DNA of 64,000 nt from Inia geoffrensis (GCA_036417435.1 CM070903.1:62001-126000); one strand, 5' to 3'; counted from the stretch's first letter, positions 1 through 10,361 are shown. Made by a program: numbers and translations. The notes: a model not told the origin generated them from the sequence alone.

Positions 1-1908
1 GATTTTAGTGAGAACACTAAGTGCTTTTCACCATTAAGTATCATATTGGCTGTGGGTTTGTCATAAATAGCTTTTATTATATTGAGATATGTTCCCTCTA
101 CACCCACTTTCATGAGTTTTTATCATAATGGTGAAATTTGTCAAATGCTTTTTCTGAATCTATTGAGATGATCATGCCATTTCTGTCTTTTTTGTTGTTG
201 ATGTGGTGTGTCACACTGATTGATGTGCAAATGTTGAAACATCCTTGTGACCCTAGGATAAATTCAACACGTTCATGGTGTATGATCTTTTCTTTGTGTT
301 GTTGGGTTCGGTTTGCCAACATTTTGTTGAGAATTTTAGGTCCTATATTCATCAAAGGTTTTGGCCTGTCATTTTCTTTTTTGGTGGTGTCTCTGTCTGG
401 TTTTGGTATCAGGGTGATAGTGGCTTCACAGAATGTCTTTGGGAGGCTTCCTTTCTCTTCGGTCTTTTGGAAGACTATCAGAAGGCGTATGTGGTGACCA
501 CAGCTTGCACTGGATGTTGAATGGGGCCTCCTCTTTGCTCTGTGGTTGACACAGCTCTCTCGGGGGCAGGGTCTGCTCCCTAGTTGTTGGAATAGAAGCC
601 CCCAGGTGTGTTTCTATGCTGGATTAGAGAGCAAAATGAGGTAGGCTGGATTGAAGCACTCCCAATGGGAGGGGAGTCACTGAGCATTCCTCTGCCTGAG
701 CTGTCTACCAGGAAGTGTGCTCTGCGGTGTCACCTGTCACCCACAGTGAGGGCTCACAAAGTACACTGTTGTTGGCACTACCCTCAGCCCCGCCTCAACT
801 GTGGGAATGCAGGCAATCAGCCCTGGTGTCCCTTAGGCACAGGGTTCACAAAGCCACCAGAGCAGATCCATAGGTGCTAATTCACTGATGTCAGGTTCCA
901 GGACCACAGTAGTCCCACAAATGGACCCACCGTGGGAGCTATGGAAGCAGACTAGACCCCAGCCCAGCCCAGCCTTCATGTGTCCATGCCCACGAAGCCC
1001 ACAGCTGCTAGGGCTGGACCCGTCCCAGCCACGGAAGTGCCCACTGTCCACTCGGATGTCCCACAGGCACTGAGTTTATAAAGCCAGTGGCAGTGGCATA
1101 AATCTGCAAATTGCACAGCCATGGGGAGGGGGCTCAGGTATCAGCCCTGCTTCCTAAGTCAGGCAGTACCTGGGGATCCACTCTGATTTCAGCCCCACCT
1201 CCACGTGTGGGCCACCTGCTGGCGCTAGTGTCCTCCCAGAGGTTGTCGTAGAGGTGGCACCAAGAAAGAGGCTGCTATGGTGGCCCTGCCCCTCCCTTCA
1301 CTGGCCCCTCAACAATGATGTTTTGCTTCCATGGCCAGCCTGATCTTCTTCCGCATACACCCCAGGTTGGGCACATACCACACTCCAGCCCCTTCGGGCT
1401 GTCTGCATGCGGCCAAACCCAGTCCACTCCCCTGGTCTGTCCTCTGAAGCCCAAGTTTCAGCACCCAAAACCCACACACTCCAGCAGGCACACGTCTTGG
1501 GCTGAGGACTGCAGCGAGGGAGCACAGGTCCTCTGTGCAGGTCTCTGTTTTGTCTGCTGCAAGCTGACTGCCGTGCTCTCCTCCAAGCCTCTGCAGCTCC
1601 GTTTCTGTCCCAGCGCACGTCCCCACTGGTGAAGGGGCTTCCCACGGTGAGGGAAACTGTCCTCTTTCCCAGCTGCCTCCCAGGAGGGAGTTTTCCCTTC
1701 TTCCCCTCCTTCCCCTCCTTCCCCTCCTTCTTCTTTTTTTCTTTCATCCTATCTCATTATGTGGAGATCTTACTTGCACATCTGGGTGTCTGCGATCTTC
1801 TGCTGGCATTCAGCAGGTATTCTGTGAGGACCGTTCCACGTGTATGTATTTTTGATGTGCTTGTGAGAGGAGTGAACTCCACATCCTTCTGTTCTGCCAT
1901 CTTGATTC
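1..1908 (-). mobile_element. L1 LINE, internally deleted (5'UTR joined to RT region)
   Basis: Read on the minus strand, 1908 down to about 1650 resembles the 5' end of the L1 at 32.49 kb: an 'aagatggcagaacagaaggatgtg' type start, then 'acacgtggaac' and a 'cctgctgaatgccagcagaag' stretch. About 490 down to 1 encodes an ORF2 reverse-transcriptase piece with '[10 protein letters not shown]', '[10 protein letters not shown]' and 'IDSEKAFDK'. ORF1 and the endonuclease domain are missing between the two, so the copy has a large internal deletion, and the element runs off the left edge. The 490-1650 stretch is GC-rich and assigned to 5'UTR only by position. A pyrimidine run with three CCCCTCCTT-like units lies at 1703-1732. 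It is an old, non-functional insertion. Confidence 0.75.
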
Positions 1909-2448
1909 AACCTCTCTATGATTTGTTTGCCTTTTTTCTTCTACTTCAGGAAATCAGGTTATCAATGCCTGAGGGAGACTGACCAGAGGCCCAAGGACAC
2001 AGGGAATATCAAGGTAATTACACAAACATCAGCCCCACAGACGCCCTAAAGCCCAGATCCGGAAGAAGCAGGAGACAAGCTGCCTCACAAGGGATATTTA
2101 GTCACGTATGCTCCCCGCAAGAGCCCATCACAGGGCTCGTTTCCACTGGCGACGACAAGAGATGCTACAAGGGCACTATAAGTTTTCAATGTAATGGGAA
2201 AAAAACCCCGATTATATTGGCATTGTCATTTATTTTCCCCGACCATCATTGAGGTGGGGTGCCTCTGCCTATGTAAATTGATTGTTTTTATTTCTTTTCC
2301 AGTGAAATTTGATCTCATAGGTTCCAAATATTTTTATTTGCTGCTTCTATTTTTTCTCTTGATTGAGAGGCAATTTGAATATACTGTATATTTGTGGTAT
2401 CTTCTCCCAAAGAATCCTTCCAAAACAATTACTGTCCACACAGTCACT
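1909..2448. other. Unassigned intergenic DNA
   Basis: No gene or known repeat is recognised. Open frames here are short and lack protein-like composition. The stretch ends in the target-site copy of the SINE that follows. Confidence 0.5.
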
Positions 2449-2463
2449 AAAAAATTTGTCAAG

Positions 2464-2652
2464 GGGCATCCCTGGTGGTGCAGTGGTTGAGAGTCCGCCT
2501 GCCGATGCAGGGGACACGGGTTCGTGCCCCGGTCCGGGAAGATCCCACGTGCCACGGAGCGGCTGGGCCCGTGAGCCATGGCCGCTAAGCCTGCGTGTCT
2601 GGAGCCTGTGACAGAAAGGCCACAATAGTGAGAGGCCCACGTACTACAAAAA
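2464..2652 (+). mobile_element. Short-form CHR-type SINE with perfect 15-bp target duplication
   Basis: A tRNA-Glu-derived head ('gcatccctggtggtgcagtgg', B box near 'ggttcgtgcc') is followed by the short cetacean-type body ('ggagcggctgggcccg', 'gcctgcgtgtctggagcc', 'gaggcccacgtac') and an A tail. It is flanked by AAAAAATTTGTCAAG at 2449-2463 and 2653-2667, the signature of L1-driven insertion. The 'TAA/AAAA' context fits an L1 endonuclease cut. Confidence 0.95.
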
Positions 2653-2667
2653 AAAAAATTTGTCAAG

Positions 2668-2986
2668 AACTTGTTGTCACAGGTCATCCACCACTCAAGA
2701 CACTTGATATGAGGGCCATCTGCCATGCACAGCCTTACATCAAGAGCTCTGTACTGAGCTCTTTGCTCTCAACTTGTGGACCAGATAAAGGACAGGCTGA
2801 GGATATCATTATTCCCTCACAACCTGCACCCACGCACACTGGCCACTGCTCAAGCATCATTCCCAAGCTGACGGACAACAGGCCTGGGATCTTCTCCTGT
2901 GATTTTCCCCAGCTTGCCACCAAGACATCTGATCTGGACCATGTCACCATCACCTTAATCCTTAGGTTTTTTCTAAAAGGAATCTC
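2668..2986. other. Unassigned intergenic DNA
   Basis: About 0.3 kb of mixed-composition sequence between two SINEs. I recognise no repeat family and no conserved coding signal. Open frames here run through from the neighbouring SINEs. Confidence 0.45.
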
Positions 2987-3300
2987 GGGCTTCCCTGGTG
3001 GCCCAGTGGTTAAGAACCTGCCTGCCAATGCAGGGGGCACGGTTTCGAGCCTTGGTCTGGGAAGATCCCACATGCCACAGAGCAACTACACCCATGTGCC
3101 ACAACTACTGAGCCTGCCCTCTACAGGCCACGAGCCACAACTACTGAACCCTGTGCGCCTAGAGCCCATGCTCCACAACAAGAGAAGCCACCGCAATGAG
3201 AAGTCTGTGCAACGAAGAGTAGCCCCTGCTCACTGCAACTAGAGAAAGCCTGCACACAGCAACGAAGACCCAATGCAGCCAAAAATAAATAAATAAAATT
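2987..3300 (+). mobile_element. Long-form CHR-type SINE
   Basis: Starts 'gggcttccctggtggcccag' and carries the long CHR body: repeated 'cacaactactgagcc' blocks, 'agagaagccaccgcaatgag', 'agtagcccctgctc', 'acccaatgcagcc', then an (AAATA)n tail. No clear target duplication is visible, so the ends are approximate. Confidence 0.9.
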
Positions 3301-3404
3301 TTAAAAATAAAAATAATAAAATGAAACTGAAATACTGTATTTTTCTCATTTTGTGTCCAAGGAGAAACAGCTCTAGTTTTCCAAGTCATAAAAAATAAAT
3401 TTTA

Positions 3405-3611
3405 GGGCTTCCCTGGTGGTGCAGTGGTTGGGAGTCCGCCTGCCAATGCAGAGGACACAGGTTCGTTCCCCGGTCCGGGAAGATCCCATATGCCGTGGAG
3501 CGGCTGGGCCCGTGAGCCATGGCTGCTGAGCCTGCACGTCCGGAGCCTGTGCTCCGCAGCGGGAGAGGCCACAACAGTGAGAGGCCCGTGTACCGCAAAA
3601 AATAAATAAAT
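3405..3611 (+). mobile_element. Short-form CHR-type SINE with 13-bp target duplication
   Basis: Short cetacean-type SINE, nearly complete, with a head starting 'gggcttccctggtggtgcag' and ending in an AATAAATAAAT tail. AAAATAAATTTTA occurs at 3392-3404 and again at 3612-3624. Confidence 0.95.
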
Positions 3612-3847
3612 AAAATAAATTTTAAAAGTTATAAATATGATGTTCTGGGCAAAAGACAGAAAATCAACATTTGGGGGCTTCTGCACACCACTGCCCTTCA
3701 TGTTAGGTGACGGCTTTAAAACAGTCAGCAGACCCCTGTAACTCACTGAAAAGGCTTTAAATCAGCTCCGCCCACTTTCACATTCCTGTCCCAGGATTAC
3801 ATCACTTTCTGCCTCTGAGCCTGCCACTTTAAAAGTTGAAAGCTTCA

Positions 3848-4170
3848 GGACTTCCCTGGTGGCACAGTGTTTAAGAATCCACCTGCAATGCGGGGGATGT
3901 CCCTGGTCCAGAAAGATCCCACATGCCACAGAGCAACTAAGCCCATGTGCCACAACTACTGAGCCTGCATTCTAGAGCCTGCTATCCGCAACTACTGAGC
4001 CCATGTGCCACAACTACTGAAGCCTGAGCACTTAGAGCCTGTGATCCACAAGAGAAGCCACCGCAATGAGAAGCCCGAACACCGCATGGAACAGTAGCCC
4101 CCCTCGCCATAACGAGAGAAAACCCAAGCGTGGCAACAAAGACCCAATGCAGCCATATATTTTTTTTTTT
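3848..4170 (+). mobile_element. Long-form CHR-type SINE
   Basis: Starts 'ggacttccctggtggcacag', has a small deletion in the B-box area, the 'caactactgagcc' blocks, 'gagaagccaccgcaatgag' and 'acccaatgcagcc', and ends in a T/A-rich tail. It abuts an L1 tail directly and I see no matching target copies. Confidence 0.88.
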
Positions 4171-5008
4171 AAAAAAGCAACATGAATGGACCTAGAGAAC
4201 ATTATGCTTAGTGAAATAAATAAGAGGAAGACAAACACTATATGATCACTTACAGGTGGAATCTAAAAAAACAATACATAAATTTATATACAAAACAGAA
4301 ATAGACTCACAGACATAGAAAACTTATGGTTACCAAAGGGGAAAGGGAGGGGAAAGGGAGGGGAAGAGGGACAAATAAGGGTATAGAATTAACATATAGA
4401 AACTATTATACATAACATAGATAAGCAACAAGGATTTACTATATAGCACAGTGAATGTTATTCAATATCTTGTAATAACCTATAATAGAATGTATCATGG
4501 TCCAAACACCAGTTGGAAAAGAACTTCCAGACATAAGGCAGAATGTAAAGAAGAATTTGTCACAGGGAAGGGTCGCTGCCAGAACAGCAGACTTCCTAGC
4601 AATCTGGGAGAGTCGAGCCTGAACATGTGCCATTGGTGAGTTTTTATAGCCAGAAAACAAAGGAATGCTCCAAGGTGAAAATTTCATTTACTGATTGGTC
4701 GAGGCACATACACCTTCCTTCGATAGCGTGAAAGTGGGACAGAGCAGATGCCTTTCCTTATTTGGGACAGGTCCAGTCACCCAGCAGATGGGCTCAGGAA
4801 TTTCAAAACCATCGCAACGTGGCGGGGAGGGCAATTAAGAGTCCGGTAGGGGGTGAAAGGCTGAAACTTTCTCAGGCAGGGTCGTCCTTTGGCCTTGGAG
4901 CACCACTGGCCTTGGAGCATCACAGAATGTCATCTGCAAAAAACCCCCACAAAACTATGCTGTACAACAGAAACTAACAGTATTTTAAATCACTTATACT
5001 TCAAAAGA
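4171..5008 (+). mobile_element. L1 3' end/3'UTR, interrupted by a solo LTR
   Basis: 4171-4492 has the usual L1 tail order: 'catgaatggacctagagaac', 'ttatgcttagtgaaataa', 'tatatgatcacttacaggtgg', a purine-rich GGGAAAGGGAGG tract at 4337-4370, and 'tagcacagtgaatgttattc'. It resumes at 4930 with 'ctgtacaacagaaactaac' and 'cacttatacttcaa'. The LTR at 4493-4924 splits it. Similar tails are seen at 30.6-31.0 and 39.1-39.6 kb. Confidence 0.85.
4493..4924 (-). mobile_element. Solo LTR of an endogenous retrovirus (class I-like)
   Basis: A 432-bp insertion inside an L1 tail, flanked by GAATG at 4488-4492 and 4925-4929. On the minus strand it starts TGTGATGC and has retroviral-promoter order: a CCAAT-type element ('cgaccaatcag'), then 'gctataaaaactc' as a TATA box, then a C/T-rich R/U5-like end. 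The 3' end reads ...ATGATA rather than the usual CA. No internal proviral sequence remains, so it is a recombined solo LTR. Class I assignment is by promoter layout and short duplication only. Confidence 0.75.
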
Positions 5009-6177
5009 GAAAAAAGAATTTCCCATATATTTCCATATATTTTTATGGCTTGATAGATTACTTTCTCAGTGCTGAAAATTATTCCATTCCCAGAATACAC
5101 TAGAGTATACTTTTCCATTCATCTACTGAAGGGCACGTTGGTTTCGTTCACATTTTGGCAATATTGAATAAAGATGCTAAAAATGTCCACATGCAGGTTT
5201 TTGTATGGACAAACATTTTTAGTTCCTTTCAGTATATATCCATGAGGACACCTGCTGGATTGTATAATAAGAGCATGTTCAATACTGTAGGAAGTGTCAA
5301 TCTCTCTTCCAAAGAAACTCTATTATTTTTCATTTCCACCAGCAACGAATGAGAATTCCTATTGCTCTGCAGCATTTGTTGTTGTCATTGTTCCACATTT
5401 TGGCCATTCTAAGACTAATGTAGTGGTATATCACTGCATTTTAATGGCAGCATGTAAACTGGATTATTCTTCCATATACTTACATGCAAAGTGTCTGTTT
5501 TCTCTGGTGAGGTGTCTAAATTTTGTTGGTCCACTTGATAACTGGGCTGCTTTTCTTATTTTTTTTCCTACCCAATCTGTATTTATTTTATTCCTTTTCT
5601 TGGCTTATTGCGTGAGAAAGGACTTTAAGTAAAATACTGAAAAGGAAAGATGGAAGGAGACATCCTTGATTTTTTTTAAAGTGAATTTTATTTTATTATT
5701 ATTTTTAATATTTATTTATTTATCTCTTTCTGGCTGCATTGGGTCTTTGTTGCTGTGCGCAGGCTTTCTCTAGTTGCAGTGAGCACGGGCAACTCTTTGT
5801 TGTGGAGCACAGTCTTCTCATTGCAGTGGCTTCTCTTGGAGAGCACAGGCTCTAGGCACACAGGCTTCAGTAGCTGTGGCACGCGAGCTCAGCAGTTGTG
5901 GCACACAGGCTCAGTAGTTGTGGCACACGGGCTTAGTTGCTCCGTGGCTTGTGGGATCTTCCTGGACCAGGGCTTGAACCCATGTCCCTTGCATTGGCAG
6001 GCAGATTCTTAACCACTGTGCCACGTGGAAGCCCAGATCCTTGAATTTTAACTGAACTTAGTGGGAAATTTTCATGTTTCTTACCATTAAGCATAATATG
6101 AAGTTACAGTTTTTGTAGACTTTTGTTATCAACTTGAGAAAACTCCCTTCTACTTCTATTTTACTGAGAATTTTTAT
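5009..6177 (-). mobile_element. Old L1 fragment, split by a SINE
   Basis: 5009-5660 and 6036-6177 read on the minus strand as diverged L1: 'ccagcaacgaatgag', 'ttggccattctaagactaatg', and at the right end 'accattaagcataatatgaagtta' and 'ttatcaacttgagaaaactccc', the RT region in reverse. Many stops and gaps. It abuts the plus-strand L1 of block alpha1 at about 6177, so orientation flips there. Confidence 0.75.
5690..6034 (-). mobile_element. Long-form CHR-type SINE
   Basis: Reverse complement of the long form: (TTTA)n tail at the left, 'ggctgcattgggtctttgttgctg', 'ggcttctcttggagagcac', 'gtgggatcttcctggaccag', ending 'ccacgtggaagccc'. ATCCTTGA occurs on both sides (5662-5669 and 6037-6044), a likely partial target duplication. 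Confidence 0.92.
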
Positions 6178-6464
6178 GAACACATATCTGATAAAGGGTT
6201 TGTACTCAAATTATACCAAACAAGCCCATTAAGATTTGGTAAGGATTGAACAACACACCTGGACAAAGAAGATATACAGATACTAAATGCCCAGACAAGA
6301 ATATACTCGTGATGCTGGTGGAATGCATGGACAACCGACTTTGGAAGACAGTTTGGCAGTTTTTTCCAAATCTAAATAGTCTCACCCCTTAGGATCCAAG
6401 AAGCACACCTCTTGTATTTAGACAACTGCTTTGAAAAACTGTGTTCAAACACAAACTAGCATTT

Positions 6465-6620
6465 GGACTTCCCAGGTGGCGCAGTGGTTAAGAATCTGCC
6501 TGCCGATGCAGGGGATATGGGTTTGATCCCTGATCCAGGAAGATCCCACATGCCGCGCAGCAACTAAGCCCGTGCGCCACAACTACTGAGCCTGAATGCC
6601 ACAACTACTGAGCCTGTGCT
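6465..6620 (+). mobile_element. CHR-type SINE, 3' part lost
   Basis: Starts 'ggacttcccaggtggcgcag', with B box 'gggtttgatccc' and two 'caactactgagcc' blocks, then ends abruptly. Alpha2 (about 40.64-40.69 kb) lacks it and has about 30 bp of L1 that alpha1 has lost at this spot. Insertion was therefore accompanied or followed by a small deletion. Confidence 0.85.
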
Positions 6621-6701
6621 GAAGAGCTCACGAGCTAAAAAAGTAAAGATAATAGGATGTCCTTCTGTAGATGAATTCATAAGCAAATTATGGCACAAAC
6701 A

Positions 6702-7255
6702 TGTCAAGGGGAGCAGAACACACCACCCCAAAATATGTCCCTTTCACAAAAGGATTATTTTGGGCTGATTAATTTAAAAAACAGCCAACCCAGGAAAATC
6801 TTTGAAAACCAAGTAGAAAATGTCCTTTTATAAAGTAAATTTACATTTGTTAAGGATATCTCCATTTTTAAGGGTGTGTCCCTCTCTGGACCAGGAATTG
6901 AATGATGACTAAGCATTAACACAATCTTGTCAGTGAAATAGGCCTGGATGTAAATCTGCATAACAACCATACCCTTGTTTACTGTGCTTTGCCTAATAAC
7001 CTCCCTTAAATGGCTTCCTTCATTCCCTAAAATCTTTCTTTTCCTCTCAGCTGAAGATGGCACTTAAGGTAATGGCTTGGGCCATTTCAGGGAGTGACTC
7101 AGTTTTCCTGGGTACCTTTCAAGTATACAAGTAGGTATGCATGGTATATATTAAACTTCCGATTATTTTTCTCCAGTTCATCTCCCTTTCATTACAAGGG
7201 GGATCTCAATGAAGAACAGAGAATAGTAAAGGGAAAATTATTTTTCTTCTCATAT
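6702..7255 (+). mobile_element. ERVL/MaLR-like solo LTR inside the L1 tail (alpha1 copy)
   Basis: Begins 'tgtcaaggggagcag' and 'ccaccccaaaatatg', includes 'ggccatttcagggagtgactcag' and a late 'attaaacttc' polyadenylation-like signal, and ends near 'attatttttcttc'. It interrupts L1 between 'ggcacaaac' and 'atgcaatagtatttagagat'. The same LTR at the same L1 position sits in alpha2 (40747-41490), so it predates the duplication. A third partial copy lies at 31319-31440. The family name is uncertain. Confidence 0.7.
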
Positions 7256-7640
7256 ACATGCCATGCAATAGTATTTAGAGATATAAAGGAATGGACCATC
7301 AACCCGTGTAAAAAAAAAAAAAAAAGATGAATCTAACACTTACATTGCTAAGTGAAAGAATCCAGTCTGAAGTGCTACACACTGTATGACCTCATTTATA
7401 TGATATTCTAGAAAAGGCAAAACAGACATGTTTTGGAAACAGTTTATGGAACATGTGGTTGAAACAGTTCATATGACACTTTAGAGCTATGAATACCTGC
7501 CACTATGCATTTGTCTATACCCACAGATTTTTACAACCCAATGAGTAAATTATAATCTATTCAAATTTAGTTACTTAGGATATGGAAGTGTCAAAGGCTG
7601 GAATACACAATGTAACAAAGAATCTAACTGATTTAGAAAT

Positions 7641-8252
7641 GTATGAAAAAACTCACTGTTGGTGGTGGGACAAAATAGGCTGACCTAAATTAACTTTGGA
7701 AAAGAACAGAATCTATAGGCCAAAGGCAAAATGTGCCATACATACACAGTGGACTCAAAGTTCTTGCCCATGGTGGGTAGTAGCTAACAGTACTGAAATT
7801 ACTATATCAGTCATCGAATGGAACAAGCACTGAATTTAATAAATGACAAATGGTGGAAGCCAGGTTTCTTACCACTGGAGTGGGAAGTCACGGACAAACA
7901 AAGGGAGAAGGTTACAATATCCATGTCATAACAGATCAGGTTGGAGACATCAGTATAAACTATCTTTAGCCTAACAGAGATACACATAGTTCCACATGGA
8001 AATTTTTATAATTATGTGTATAATGCATAGGCTGGGATACGTGCATATACTTCCAAGCATTGTCAGCTGAGCATATTTAGCTACCACAAGTACACTTTTA
8101 ATATCAGTCTCTAAGAAAAGGAACAAGGGCTCTGTGAAGAAAGGGCTGATACTAGGGCTGAGACAGTAAATATGTGAAGGAGGATAAACTTAAAATATCA
8201 GAAAGTAAACAAATACCGAAAGAAAAAAAGACACAAGAGAAAAATTATGTAA
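7641..8252. repeat. Low-copy alpha sequence (third copy at 13.35 kb)
   Basis: Begins 'aaaaactcactgttggtggtg' and runs through 'aaatggtggaagccaggtttc' to the SINE at 8253. Matches 41873-42450 closely and 13350-13640 more distantly. I cannot name the element and see no coding potential. Confidence 0.7.
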
Positions 8253-8600
8253 GGGACTTCCCTGGTGGTGCAGTGGTTAAGAATCTGCCTGCCAATGCAG
8301 GGGACACAGGTTCAAGCCCTGGTCTAGGAAGATCCCACATGCCGCGGAGCAACTAAGCCCATGCGTCACAACTATTGAGCCTGTGCTCTAGAGCCCGGGA
8401 GCCACAACTACTGAGCCCACGTGCTGCAACTACTGAAACCCACGTGCCTAGAGCCCATGCTCTGCAACGAGAAGCCACCACAATGAGAAGCCCGCGCACC
8501 ACAATGAAAAGCAACCCCCGCTCACTGCTACTAGAGAATGCCCGTGTGTAGCAATGAAGACCCAACGCAAACAAAAATAAATAATTTTTAAAAAAGAAAA
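8253..8600 (+). mobile_element. Long-form CHR-type SINE with perfect 15-bp duplication and empty paralogous site
   Basis: Full-length long form. AGAAAAATTATGTAA flanks it at 8238-8252 and 8601-8615. The empty site is preserved in alpha2 at about 42455-42470 (AGAAAAATTACGTAA), one mismatch. This is strong evidence that the SINE came after the alpha duplication. Confidence 0.97.
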
Positions 8601-8938
8601 AGAAAAATTATGTAAAATGAAAACAGGAGCAAATGGAAAAAGCTCTCAACAGCCAAAGCAAGAATGAACTAAGCAGTCTAATAATGTAGTGCTGGATTAT
8701 AAACAAAAGTTTACAGTAATTATTCATGTGTCCAAACTGGTAAAAATAAGTTACAGAGTTTTTGATGAATGATGTTAAATAGAAATCTCCTATGCAGAAA
8801 GCTTCTAAACAATTCATATAGACACTCAGCTGTCCATCAGGGATGTGAAGCTAACCCCTCTCTCCTCACCTGTGGGTTCTGCATTATGTGGGGTCTCCTA
8901 AATAACACACAGCATGGACATGGGGAAAAATTAACTTC

Positions 8939-9164
8939 ATGGGACTTCCCTGGTGGCTCAGTGGTTAATACTCCATGCTCCCAATGCAGGGGACCCGGGT
9001 TCAATCCCTGCCCAGGGAACTAGATTCCACAAGCATGCCGCAACTAAGAGTTTGTATGCTACAACTAAGGAGCCGGCAAACCTCAAATAAGGAACCCGCC
9101 TGTCGCAACTAAGACCTGGCACAACCAAATAAATAAAATAAATTAAAAAGTAAAATAAATTAAA
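8939..9164 (+). mobile_element. tRNA-derived SINE, first of a same-site pair
   Basis: Head 'gggacttccctggtggctcag' with B box 'gggttcaatccc', body 'cagggaactagattccac', 'gccgcaactaag' and 'gacctggcacaacc', and an (AATAA)n tail. This is a different subfamily from its neighbour. AAAAATTAACTTC lies just before it (8926-8938) and just after it (9165-9177). Confidence 0.95.
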
Positions 9165-9177
9165 AAAAATTAACTTC

Positions 9178-9367
9178 GGGCTTCTCTGGTGGCACAGTGG
9201 TTGGGAGTCCACCTGCCAATGCAGGGGACATGGGTTCGTGCCCTGCTCCAGGAAGATCCCACATGCCACGGAGCGGCTGGGCCCATGAGCCATGGCCTCT
9301 GGGCCTGCGCGTCCGGAGCCTGTGCTCCGCAACGGGAGAGGCCACAACGGTGAGAGGCCCGCGTACC

Positions 9368-9395
<28 letters not shown>
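9178..9395 (+). mobile_element. Short-form CHR-type SINE, second of a same-site pair
   Basis: Starts directly after the 3' target copy of the previous SINE, 'gggcttctctggtggcacag', short-form body, and a tail of about 30 A. A third AAAAATTAACTTC is at 9396-9408. Alpha2 has neither SINE (42783-42800: 'ggaaaaaagtaacctcac'). Confidence 0.96.
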
Positions 9396-9402
<7 letters not shown>

Positions 9403-9700
9403 AACTTCACTGTGGGAAAACTTGACAAACACTACCTCAGCTAGGTGACCAAAGTTAAGAATATAAGTGAGAAGTTCCCTTGAGAGCCTGTTCTCTCGAT
9501 ATATAGTGAAGAGGAAGCACTTCACCTCTGTGACTTGCTTTTTCAAAGGCAAGTCTAATCACGACCAAAACACCAAGCAAATCCCATTGCAGAGCAGTCT
9601 ATAAAATACCTGACCAGTCCTCCTCCATGCTGTCAAGGTCATAGAAACAAGGAGAGTCTGAGCAACTGTCAAAGCCTGGAAGAGACTAAACAGACATGAC

Positions 9701-10361
9701 TGAGGCAGGAGACAGATGGGCTCCCCAGGGCAAACGGTTTGAGTTAATTCTCTGTGAACCAATACCCTGAGATGGGAATAACAGACAATTGAGAGACGGG
9801 GCTGGGCCCTGCCCAGATAGAAGATAAGAGATCACATATTCCTCATTCTTAGTCAGGAGACCTCCCCAACTACATGTGCAGAAAGGCTCCCTGGAGGTCA
9901 AAAGAGAAGTGATGCTAAGGGGCTAAGTCTACCCATAGGCCTCTTCAGTAGAATCCATCTTGGCTAAGAGATGCACATGCATGCATGGGAAGATCCCGAG
10001 ATACACCAAATAAGGACTGTGAACCGGGCAAATCAAAATGATTGGCCAAAGGAAACATGGAAGAAATGTCCCATAAAAGTGATTCAAACTGCCTCTAGGG
10101 CACAACTCTCTCTCTGAGACCGCCCATGTGCCTAGCCACACGTACTCTCTTTTTTTTCTAATAAATACTTTACTTGTTTCAATACTTTCCATCTTTATGG
10201 GAATTCTTTTCTGCAAAGCCGTAGGGCCAGGACCTTGTCTCTGACCACTGGTCTAGTGGCTAGGATACGGTGCTCTCACCGCCACGACCCGACCTCAATC
10301 ACTGGCCGTGAACCAAAACCCTGCTTCAAGCCGCTGCAGGCCGAGGCCACCCGAGATCATG
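9701..10361 (+). mobile_element. Solo ERV LTR private to alpha1, containing a tRNA-Glu-like segment
   Basis: A 661-bp block present in alpha1 and absent from alpha2, where the flanks meet at 43081-43095 ('cagacatcatgacccc'). ATGAC at 9696-9700 and 10362-10366 is the likely target duplication. Starts TGAGGCAGG; has a CCAAT-type 'gattggccaaagg', 'cataaaagtg' as a TATA-like box, 'ctaataaatacttt' as a polyadenylation signal, and a pyrimidine-rich stretch around it. The 3' end is not a clean CA, so the border is approximate. Confidence 0.7.
10239..10312 (+). pseudogene. tRNA-Glu(CTC)-like segment within an LTR
   Basis: The order matches tRNA-Glu along about 74 bases: 'tggtctagtggctaggata' for the D arm/A box, 'cggtgctctcaccgcc' for the anticodon stem-loop with CTC in place, a degenerate T arm ('cgacccgacctcaatcac') and a 3' acceptor-like 'ggccgtgaa'. 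The T-loop GTTCGATTC is eroded to a CCTCAATCA-like form and acceptor pairing is weak, so a working tRNA is unlikely. It could be an ancestral part of this LTR family or a captured tRNA/SINE head. Confidence 0.65.

Larger units (their letters stand above)
6178..7640 (+). mobile_element. L1 ORF2 3' end and 3'UTR in alpha1
   Basis: 6178-6701 has 'cacatatctgataaaggg', 'tttggaagacagtttggcag' and 'aggatgtccttctgtagatgaa'. After the LTR, 7256-7560 has 'aaaggaatggaccatcaa', 'ctaagtgaaagaatccagtctg', 'cactgtatgacctc' and 'attctagaaaaggcaaaa', the old L1 tail order. Several stops; no function expected. Confidence 0.85.

Noticed and set aside
138..497. 119-residue plus-strand frame
   Set aside because: Antisense shadow of the L1 RT region.
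8253..9395. tRNA genes at the SINE heads
   Set aside because: Heads have A- and B-box remnants but no foldable acceptor or anticodon arms; they are SINE promoters, not tRNA genes.
9701..10361. Provirus with coding genes
   Set aside because: Only LTR-like sequence is present, and the flanks rejoin in alpha2 without internal sequence.
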